6,063 bases of DNA from Croceicoccus sp. (lineage in GTDB: Bacteria > Pseudomonadota > Alphaproteobacteria > Sphingomonadales > Sphingomonadaceae). Made by a program: the position numbers and the translations under genes. Below are positions 1 to 4,681 of this stretch, piece by piece. Positions within the stretch are counted from its first letter, which is position 1; every line of letters starts with the position of its first letter. The stretch spans positions 1-6,063 of the forward strand of contig JAPYSD010000234.1 in assembly GCA_029936705.1 (NCBI GenBank). Reading direction: 5' to 3'. The notes beneath the pieces are model-generated. The model saw only the letters and a program-made list of their open reading frames with translations. It was not told where the DNA came from and ran no database searches.

Positions 1-1
1 G

Positions 2-37
2 CTGGGAAGCTTCGCCCGGATGGGAGAAATGCAATGA
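2..37 (+). CDS. C-terminal tail of an upstream gene (partial)
   Basis: An open frame enters from the left edge and ends at TGA 35-37, giving the tail LGSFARMGEMQ. Its stop overlaps the start of the next gene in an ATGA (34-37). The same junction type recurs twice more in this operon, which is the main reason to think this is a real gene end. Eleven residues are too few to name a family. It is probably the preceding cistron of the same catabolic operon. Confidence 0.45.
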   Translation: MGSFARMGEMQ

Positions 38-816
38 CCGGCGTGCTCGACGGGCGCATCGCCCTGGTCACCGGGTCGACCGGCGGGATCGGATCGGAAA
101 TCGCGCGCACGCTGGCGGGCGCAGGCGCCCATGTCATCGGCGCGGATATTCCCGACAATGCCGGATCCGGCGACGGGGTGGCGGAATACCACCAGCTCGA
201 CGTCACGGACGAGGCCGCGTGGTCGCGCGTGATCGGCGCGATCGAGGCGGAGCACGGCCAGCTCGACATCCTGGTTCATGTCGCGGGCATCGTGGTGGTC
301 GAGAAGCTTGAAAACACCTCGCTCGCCGACTGGAAGAAGCAGATGGCGGTGAATGTCGAGGGGCCGTTCCTGGGCACCAAGACCGCCGCGCAGCTGATGA
401 AGCGCAGCGGCGACAAGCTGCCCCACGGCGCTGCCATCGTGAACATCGCGTCGGTCGCCGGGCTGATCGGTTCGCCGCTGCACACCGGGTATTGCGCATC
501 CAAGGCGGCGGTGACGATGCTGACCAAGGCGGCGGCGCTGGAATTCTCGGCGCTGGGCTACAAGATCCGCGTCAATTCGGTGCATCCCAGCGGGGTCAAC
601 ACCGGCATGGTCGAACACATCATGCAGCGTTTCGTCGACGAAGGCTTTGCCGAAAGCGTCGAGGCCGCGCGCGAGGGGCTGGCGCCGGCCCATCCCATCG
701 GGCGGCTGGCCGAGCCGGAGGACATCGCCAAGGCGGTGCGTTTCCTGGCCAGCGACGATGCGGGCTACATGCACGGATCGGCGATGGTCGTGGACGGCGG
801 GTTCACCGCGCAATGA
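34..816 (+). CDS. SDR family NAD(P)-dependent oxidoreductase (first of a tandem pair)
   Basis: This is a 260-residue classical short-chain dehydrogenase/reductase, of normal family length, expected to be cytoplasmic and to interconvert a hydroxyl and a ketone using a nicotinamide cofactor. The glycine-rich cofactor loop TGSTGGIG is at residues 13-20. An acidic residue, D38, at the end of the second beta strand favours NAD(H) over NADP(H). The catalytic tetrad is complete: N107 (NVEG), S140 (NIAS), Y153 and K157 (YCASK). The C-terminal MVVDGGF is typical. The usual NNAG structural motif is replaced by HVAG at 82-85. The ATG at 34 is chosen because GGGAGA lies at 22-27 with 6 bases of spacing and because it overlaps the upstream stop. 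It shares an ATGA overlap with the second SDR downstream, so translation is probably coupled. The substrate is not readable; the context suggests oxidation of an alcohol or diol intermediate. Confidence 0.92.
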   Translation: MTGVLDGRIALVTGSTGGIGSEIARTLAGAGAHVIGADIPDNAGSGDGVAEYHQLDVTDEAAWSRVIGAIEAEHGQLDILVHVAGIVVVEKLENTSLADWKKQMAVNVEGPFLGTKTAAQLMKRSGDKLPHGAAIVNIASVAGLIGSPLHTGYCASKAAVTMLTKAAALEFSALGYKIRVNSVHPSGVNTGMVEHIMQRFVDEGFAESVEAAREGLAPAHPIGRLAEPEDIAKAVRFLASDDAGYMHGSAMVVDGGFTAQ

Positions 817-1583
817 GCGACGACGCGCCCTTTGCAGGCCGGACCGCCATCGTCACCGGCGGCACGTCGGGCATCGGCGCTGCCGTCACGCGCCTGCTGC
901 GCGAAGGCGGCGCGCGGGTGGCGGTGCTGTCGAACGAGAGCGAAGGCAGCCTGCGCGGCGCGGTGGAGGCGGGCGAGATCGACGGTTTCGCCTGCCTCGA
1001 CATCGCGGACAATGCGGCGGTCGAACGCGCGGTGGCGCGGCTGGCGGACGAGCTGGGTCCGGTCACGCTGCTCGTCAACAATGCCGCGATCTGGCAGTCC
1101 AATCCCGTGCCCGAAAGCCCGGTGGCGCTGTTCGACCGCCATGTCGACGTGAACCTCAAGGGCAATTTCTATGTCGCCAACGCGGTGCTGCCCGCGATGA
1201 TCGAGGCGGGCGGGGGCGGCATCGTCTTCGTCGGGTCGGTCAGCGGCACCGCGGGCCGCGCGGGCGACAGCGCATATAGCGCGTCGAAGGCGGGGGTCGC
1301 CATGCTGGCGCGCACGCTGGCTGCCGAACTGGGCGCCAAGGGTATACGCATCAATTGCGTGTGCCCGGGCGCCGTCGCCACGCCGCTCACCGCCGCGCTG
1401 CGCACGCCCGAGGGCGAGGGCGCGATCGCCGCGCTGATGGACGGCCATCCCAGCCCGCGCCGCAAGTTCTTCATGGAACCCGAACAGATCGCCGAACTGA
1501 TCGTCTTCCTCCTCGGCCCACGGTCCAGCGCGCTGCACGGCGCGGTGATCGCCGCGGACGAGGGGCTGACTGCCACGATGTGA
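813..1583 (+). CDS. SDR family NAD(P)-dependent oxidoreductase (second of a tandem pair)
   Basis: This is a 256-residue classical SDR. The same frame stays open far upstream inside the first SDR gene. The ATG at 813 is chosen because the protein then begins just ahead of the first Rossmann strand, and because it overlaps the previous stop as ATGA (813-816). Only a weak GGCGGG lies upstream, so translation probably depends on coupling. Visible motifs are TGGTSGIG (residues 15-22), the intact NNAA strand motif (89-92), N114, S142, Y155 and K159 (YSASK). The residues after the second beta strand are LSNESE, with no acidic residue directly at its end, so cofactor preference is less clear than for the neighbour. 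The C-terminus has AADEG where most SDRs carry VDGG. The two SDRs differ considerably, so they are not a recent duplication and may act on successive alcohols or stereoisomers of one pathway. The specific reaction is unknown. Confidence 0.92.
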   Translation: MSDDAPFAGRTAIVTGGTSGIGAAVTRLLREGGARVAVLSNESEGSLRGAVEAGEIDGFACLDIADNAAVERAVARLADELGPVTLLVNNAAIWQSNPVPESPVALFDRHVDVNLKGNFYVANAVLPAMIEAGGGGIVFVGSVSGTAGRAGDSAYSASKAGVAMLARTLAAELGAKGIRINCVCPGAVATPLTAALRTPEGEGAIAALMDGHPSPRRKFFMEPEQIAELIVFLLGPRSSALHGAVIAADEGLTATM

Positions 1584-1603
1584 CCGCCGTTTTCTTCCGA
1601 GAC

Positions 1604-1608
1604 AGGAG
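1604..1608 (+). promoter_or_regulatory. Shine-Dalgarno for the cupin gene
   Basis: AGGAG lies 8 bases before the ATG at 1617, in the 33-base gap after the second SDR. The strong site suggests independent ribosome loading at the one early junction of the operon without a stop-start overlap. Confidence 0.7.
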
Positions 1609-1616
1609 CTGAAACC

Positions 1617-2084
1617 ATGAGCCAGAAGCATGATGCCGGAAAACCCGGTGATCTTATCGTCAATCTCAAGGATACCGAGCCGCTGATGCTGGGCACCGGC
1701 ACCAGCATCCGCCTGCTGCGCTATAGCGCGGAAACGGGCGACTGGGTGCTATTCGTCGAGATGGAGCCGGGCGCGACATTCGCCCCGCACTGGCACCTGG
1801 GGCCGGGCGAGTATTTCGTCACCAAGGGCGAGCTGATCTATGACGTCGGCTCCGCGCCCGCGGGCACATACGGCTACGAACCCATCGGGTCGCGCCATAG
1901 CGAGGCGCATTGCGTCGAGCGGACCGAATATCTCTTCATCGGGCACGGCGCGGTCGCCTTTACCGACGAGCAGGACGAGGTCCGCTTCATCTTCAACCAA
2001 GAGTTCCTGCGCGACATGGCGCAGGGCAAGCTGACCGAGGACATCTCGAAAGAGGCGGCGGCGAAAGAGAAGGCGGAAGCATGA
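1617..2084 (+). CDS. Cupin-domain protein, 2,4'-dihydroxyacetophenone dioxygenase-like
   Basis: This is a 155-residue single-domain cupin, expected to be a cytoplasmic metalloprotein. Cupin motif 1 is clear: G52, H58-W-H60 and E65, followed by G71. Motif 2 is G83-x5-P89-x-G91-x2-H94, with H98 where many cupins have Asn. H58, H60, E65 and H94 are the likely metal ligands. The stretches TGDWVLFVEMEPG and GTYGYEPIGSRH resemble the family of 2,4'-dihydroxyacetophenone dioxygenase, which uses iron and O2 to cleave the bond between the carbonyl and hydroxymethyl carbons, giving an aryl acid and formate. ChrR-type cupins share this pattern, so the function is inferred. The C-terminus is a charged Lys/Glu/Ala tail. 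The gene overlaps the M24 gene by ATGA. Preceding SDRs could supply the alpha-hydroxyketone by oxidising a diol or alcohol. Cupin fold is confident; dioxygenase activity is moderately likely. Confidence 0.82.
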   Translation: MSQKHDAGKPGDLIVNLKDTEPLMLGTGTSIRLLRYSAETGDWVLFVEMEPGATFAPHWHLGPGEYFVTKGELIYDVGSAPAGTYGYEPIGSRHSEAHCVERTEYLFIGHGAVAFTDEQDEVRFIFNQEFLRDMAQGKLTEDISKEAAAKEKAEA

Positions 2085-3376
2085 CAGACGCCAATCCTCG
2101 CGCGGCGCGGCTGCGCATGAAAATGGCCGAGGAAGGCTTCGACGCGGTCGTCCTCACCCACCCGCACGACGTAAGATATGCCACCGGCTATCACTCGATC
2201 CTGGAACGCTGGACGCAGCAGGAACCGTTCGCGGGCGCCATCGTCTTTGCCGACGCGGCCAAGCCCGCGATCCTGGTGATCCCGGAAGCGAACCTGGGCA
2301 TCGTCGCGGTGCTGAACCGCGATGATGCCGCCTGCACGTTCGATGAAATCCGCACCTTCGACATGCTGAACTTCTGCGAGGTCAGCCGCTATGTCGATCC
2401 CGACCGCAAGGGCGGGCGGCTGGCCGAGGACGCGATGGCGCTGGCGGGCCATATCCGCGGCGAATGCCAGGGCGATATCGTGGCCGCCGTCGCGGCGGCG
2501 CTGGCCGACAATGGCATGAAGGGCGCGCGCATCGGTTTCGACAGCCACCGCATCTCTGCCGGGATCGCGGACAGGGTGCCGCATGAATTCGCCGACTGCC
2601 TTGACCTGATGATGCGGGTGCGGGTGGTCAAGACCGCGCCGGAGCTGGAAACCTATCGCAAGGTGGGCGTGATGGCCGACCGGGTGATCGCCCATGCCGG
2701 GTCGCTGCTGGGGCCGGGCGTCGACTGGAACGACGTGCAGGCGGGCATCTGCGATTTCATGGTCCGAAACGGCGTGGTCCCGGTGGACGAGGGCGCGATG
2801 CTGTTCGGCGGCAGCTATGACGACGACGAGTTCATCCCCGACCTGTTCCGCACCACCGGCAACCGGGCGCTGCGCGATGGCGACATCGTGATCCTGGAAA
2901 CGCAAGGCGTGCTGGACGGCTTTTGGATCGACATCAACCGCACCGCCGTCGTCGGGCGGGCGAGCGAGGACTATCGCCGCCTGCACGACATATTGCGCGA
3001 CGCGTTCCTGATGATGGTGGACCGGCTGCGCCCGGGCGTATCGACCAGAACGCTGCCGATGATCGGGTACGAGCATCTGAAATCCAAGGGCGTCGCCGCG
3101 CCCGAAAAGCTGCTGGTGGTGGCGCATGGCATCGGGCTGATGCCGCTGGAAATCCCGCTGCCGTTCCCGGCCGCCGGGCTGTCCGGCGTCAGGCAGGGCT
3201 TTGTCATGGAGGAGGACATGCTGGTCAGCCTGGACAGCCTGTTCTTTGGCGCGAAGCTGGGGCCCTGCCACATGGAGAACGTCTATGCGGTCACCAATGG
3301 CGCGCCCGAGCCGATGTACGCCACCCCCCTGCAACTGATCGAGACTGCAAGAGAGCCCGAAACGGCGCTGGGCTGA
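2081..3376 (+). CDS. M24 family (Xaa-Pro peptidase/creatinase fold) protein with altered active site
   Basis: This is a 431-residue protein with the two-domain layout of aminopeptidase P, prolidase and creatinase. The N-terminal creatinase-like domain covers about residues 5-175 and includes the family-typical DVRYATGYHS (30-39). The C-terminal pita-bread domain covers about 185-420. The start is ATG 2081, overlapping the cupin stop (ATGA 2081-2084), with GAGAAGG at 2067-2073 seven bases upstream. The frame is open further upstream, but that lies inside the cupin gene. Aligning by eye to the five-ligand metal site (D, D, H, E, E) gives E273, D284, H349, D385 and E399. Thus the first Asp is Glu and the first Glu is Asp. 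The His of the usual HE-P motif, seven residues after the metal His, is L356. These swaps keep acidic ligands but lose a catalytic His, so an ordinary aminopeptidase is doubtful. A creatinase-like hydrolase or another non-peptidase reaction on a pathway intermediate fits the operon better. Family is certain; reaction is unknown. Confidence 0.9.
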   Translation: MTDANPRAARLRMKMAEEGFDAVVLTHPHDVRYATGYHSILERWTQQEPFAGAIVFADAAKPAILVIPEANLGIVAVLNRDDAACTFDEIRTFDMLNFCEVSRYVDPDRKGGRLAEDAMALAGHIRGECQGDIVAAVAAALADNGMKGARIGFDSHRISAGIADRVPHEFADCLDLMMRVRVVKTAPELETYRKVGVMADRVIAHAGSLLGPGVDWNDVQAGICDFMVRNGVVPVDEGAMLFGGSYDDDEFIPDLFRTTGNRALRDGDIVILETQGVLDGFWIDINRTAVVGRASEDYRRLHDILRDAFLMMVDRLRPGVSTRTLPMIGYEHLKSKGVAAPEKLLVVAHGIGLMPLEIPLPFPAAGLSGVRQGFVMEEDMLVSLDSLFFGAKLGPCHMENVYAVTNGAPEPMYATPLQLIETAREPETALG

Positions 3377-3381
3377 CCCAC

Positions 3382-3388
3382 GAGAGGA
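3382..3388 (+). promoter_or_regulatory. Shine-Dalgarno for the E1-alpha gene fragment
   Basis: GAGAGGA sits 6 bases before ATG 3395 in the 18-base gap after the M24 stop. The intact ribosome site shows that the fragment was once a normal last or internal cistron of this operon. Confidence 0.65.
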
Positions 3389-3394
3389 TTATTC

Positions 3395-3730
3395 ATGGAC
3401 GACACGCAATCGAACAGCCGCAAGCTGGAAAAATACCGCCGCATGCAGCGCATCCGGCAATTCGAGGACCTGGCCGAATCCATCCATGCGCAGGGCGAGA
3501 TTCCCGGCGCGCTGCACACCTATGCCGGGATGGAGGCATCGGGCGTCGGTTCCTGCATGGCGCTGCGCGACGATGATATACGCTGCGACCTGCTGGGCAC
3601 GCTGATCTTTTTGAACGAGGATTCCGACGACACCGCTAATGTTCCTACTCCAGGTCCCAGGCTTGCATTTGGACGTTCATCGCATCCTATCGCCTTTTGC
3701 CGAAACACTACCTTTAGAAATCGGCGCTAA
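3395..3730 (+). pseudogene. Truncated ThDP-dependent dehydrogenase E1 component, alpha subunit
   Basis: Residues 11-63 match the N-terminus of the E1-alpha family (pyruvate, branched-chain 2-oxoacid and acetoin dehydrogenases): the YRRMQRIRQFED helix, the GEIPGALHTYAG segment, EASGVG and ALRDDDI. Full members run to roughly 320 residues or more. The expected next block (a T-H-R-x-H-G-H type motif) and the later GDG...N motif that binds the Mg-thiamine diphosphate are absent. After about residue 63 (near base 3580) the reading continues for some 48 residues resembling nothing in the family, and stops at TAA 3728-3730 where base composition drops. The intact part has a proper start and Shine-Dalgarno. 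The product cannot bind cofactor, so this is a remnant cut off by insertion or deletion at the edge of the accessory segment. No beta subunit is seen in the window. Intact, it would have oxidatively decarboxylated a 2-oxoacid or cleaved an acyloin made by the upstream enzymes. Confidence 0.8.
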
Positions 3731-3739
3731 TATCGTGAC

Positions 3740-4036
3740 ATGAATCTCATCGGACAATCCGTGAAATATGTCGGGTCCGCCGTCCTAATTGGTTCGGTTA
3801 TCGGCATGGGTACGACAGCTGGCGGAAGGCAGTCGATATCCGACGCTGTCAAATGGGTAAGTCCTGCCTCCGATCCGAGAAGCCGTCCTCCTCGGTCCGG
3901 CGACTATTGGGGTGGCTGCAACGATGCGCGAGCGGCGGGGACCGCACCGATCTATCGCGGAGAACCGGGTTATCGTGCCGAGATGGATGGCGACGGCGAT
4001 GGGATCGCATGCGAACCGCACCGCGGTCTGGGATAA
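3740..4036 (+). CDS. Excalibur calcium-binding domain protein
   Basis: This is a 98-residue protein. The N-terminus (about residues 8-26, hydrophobic with small residues) looks like a signal peptide or membrane anchor, so the domain should face the periplasm or cell surface. A Pro/Arg/Ser-rich linker (42-53) leads to an excalibur domain at about 57-93. Its hallmarks are a Cys pair at C60 and C91, NDARAAGTAPIYRGEPGY between them, and the calcium-loop-like D83-x-D85-x-D87-G-I-A-C91-E92. The domain is named for its likeness to the EF-hand calcium loop and is often found alone or beside nucleases; its role is not established. ATG 3740 lacks a convincing Shine-Dalgarno. A TAATAT at 3728-3733 lies very close, which could mean a leaderless or short-leader transcript. 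GTG 3761 is an alternative start that would shorten the hydrophobic segment. The gene sits in the accessory segment and is followed by an attC-like palindrome. Confidence 0.75.
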   Translation: MNLIGQSVKYVGSAVLIGSVIGMGTTAGGRQSISDAVKWVSPASDPRSRPPRSGDYWGGCNDARAAGTAPIYRGEPGYRAEMDGDGDGIACEPHRGLG

Positions 4037-4131
4037 CTTCCTGCGACTCGGATCTCGGATTGGACTGGTTACGTCCTGTTGCCGACATTCACGTTCGGCC
4101 GGATCAATGTCTGAAGTTGGGGTGGTTAGCT
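4031..4131 (+). repeat. Imperfect palindrome after the excalibur gene, attC-like (tentative)
   Basis: The sequence at the excalibur stop, GGATAAC (4031-4037), can pair imperfectly with GTTAGCT (4125-4131). An inner pair, GAC...GATC at 4045-4054 with GATC...GTC at 4102-4111, extends the fold. The span is 101 bases, within the usual size range of integron attC sites, and it starts at a stop codon and ends with GTT as they do. The consensus GTTRRRY is not fully met (C at the sixth position), and the arms contain mismatches and G-T pairs. No other attC hallmark can be confirmed by eye. Confidence 0.3.
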
Positions 4132-4159
4132 GACAGCCTATGACTAAGGCTTTGTGCAG

Positions 4160-4537
4160 ATGGTTTGGTTGAAGAAACTGCTGCTTGTTTTCGCGCTTTT
4201 CGCGCTCTGGTTTTGCGGCCTCATCGTCGTCGGTGAATTGGGTTATCCAAGTCATTATTTCTGGGCTTCTGGCAGTGCGGCTGCAATTGGATTCGGGGTA
4301 GCCCCATTTTGGCGGCATCGTGCGTCCAATTGGTATTGGCCAACTGTTTTGTTCCTTGGGGTCGCTAATCTAGCGATACTCTACTTTCAGCAGCCATTTG
4401 TCTCACAACACGATTTGCCATCCAAGGGCATCGTCCAGCTACTTTTTCTTCTCGACTGCTTCCTAAGCTGGGGCTTGATGATTGCTGCCTGCTGGATCGT
4501 CCAGCGGAAGCTGCCATGGCAAATCTCTGAGCAATGA
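4160..4537 (+). CDS. Small multi-spanning membrane protein of unknown function
   Basis: I do not recognise a family. The 125-residue product has four likely membrane segments, at about 7-25, 34-51, 60-76 and 92-114. It has a KK pair ahead of the first helix, a WRHR stretch after the second and QRK after the fourth, which places several basic loops on one side. It is rich in Trp and Phe (for example ASNWYW at 55-60) and has no conserved catalytic motif that I can see. ATG 4160 is chosen because AAGG at 4146-4149 lies 10 bases upstream; the in-frame GTG at 4154 would be only 4 bases from it. Codon and base use are visibly less GC-rich than the flanking operons, suggesting foreign origin. The gene is bracketed by two copies of GTTAGCTG (4125 and 4578), consistent with a promoterless gene cassette. 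A coding function is likely from the coherent hydrophobic pattern, but nothing points to a role. Confidence 0.6.
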   Translation: MVWLKKLLLVFALFALWFCGLIVVGELGYPSHYFWASGSAAAIGFGVAPFWRHRASNWYWPTVLFLGVANLAILYFQQPFVSQHDLPSKGIVQLLFLLDCFLSWGLMIAACWIVQRKLPWQISEQ

Positions 4538-4584
4538 CGCCTCAAATGGGGCAGCAAAGCCTGTCCGCAATGTCGTCGTTAGCT
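4530..4584 (+). repeat. Imperfect palindrome after the membrane-protein gene, attC-like (tentative)
   Basis: AGCAATGACG (4530-4539), which covers the gene's stop codon, pairs with CGTCGTTAGCT (4574-4584) over ten pairs, including one G-T pair, with A4581 unpaired. An inner stem pairs GGGCAG (4549-4554) with CTGTCC (4561-4566) around a six-base loop. This two-stem fold with a protruding base, next to a stop codon and ending in GTTAGCT, resembles an integron attC site. It is slightly shorter than typical, and the left arm has AAT rather than the conserved AAC. Without an integrase this is only suggestive. A factor-dependent terminator or an eroded repeat could look similar. Confidence 0.35.
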
Positions 4585-4590
4585 GTCATC

Positions 4591-4646
4591 GGCGGGCGGA
4601 GTTGGCAACGACCGCTGCCAACCCAAGTTCTGCCCTTCAGCCCGCC
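4591..4646. repeat. Nested inverted repeats between convergent genes
   Basis: An inner stem GTTGGCA (4601-4607) / TGCCAAC (4616-4622) with an 8-base loop sits inside an outer pair GGCGGGC (4591-4597) / GCCCGCC (4640-4646). It lies downstream of the membrane-protein gene on the plus strand and of the acyl-CoA dehydrogenase on the minus strand. No T-tract follows on either strand, so it is not a standard intrinsic terminator, although it could slow transcription from both sides or belong to a third attC-like unit ending in GTTAGC at 4655-4660. Confidence 0.4.
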
Positions 4647-4681
4647 ATCGCCCCGTTAGCAGCCGCCAAGGACCAGCGCCG

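Larger units (their letters stand above)
3580..4681. other. Lower-GC accessory segment between two catabolic operons
   Basis: Composition changes from the flanks: hand counts give 30 G/C of 60 for both 4201-4260 and 4381-4440, against 40 of 60 for 2701-2760 in the operon. The segment begins within a broken gene, carries two small genes unrelated to the flanking catabolism, and ends at the acyl-CoA dehydrogenase stop. The left junction lies roughly between 3575 and 3635. No transposase, integrase or long terminal repeats were seen. This supports horizontal acquisition or a deletion scar, but the mechanism is not shown. Confidence 0.6.

Noticed and set aside
492..812. N-terminal extension of the second SDR
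   Set aside because: The frame is open, but the extra 107 residues lie entirely within the first SDR gene and read as Arg/Gly-rich nonsense. The ATG at 813 gives a standard SDR N-terminus and an ATGA overlap.
765..1631. 288-codon open frame on the minus strand opposite the second SDR
   Set aside because: Low-complexity Arg/Ala-rich shadow; the plus-strand SDR has a complete catalytic set.
1874..3334. Long 486-codon open frame on the minus strand opposite the M24 gene
   Set aside because: Its product is rich in His, Arg and Ala with no domain logic. It is the usual GC-skew shadow of a high-GC gene whose plus-strand reading has clear family motifs and start signals.
2081..3376. Calling the M24 protein a DMSP lyase (DddP)
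   Set aside because: Only the E-T-Q spacing near residue 273 is reminiscent. The DddP D-T-D and its following G-Y spacing are not reproduced, so the name would be unsupported.
3849..4318. Minus-strand and alternative plus-strand open frames across the excalibur gene and the following gap
   Set aside because: They lack ribosome sites and hydrophobic or domain patterns, and they overlap the excalibur reading, which has clear motif support.
3580..4681. A complete insertion sequence or transposon causing the E1-alpha truncation
   Set aside because: I found no transposase or integrase reading on either strand and no matching terminal repeats near 3580-3640 and 4640-4690. Only composition and the broken gene support mobility.
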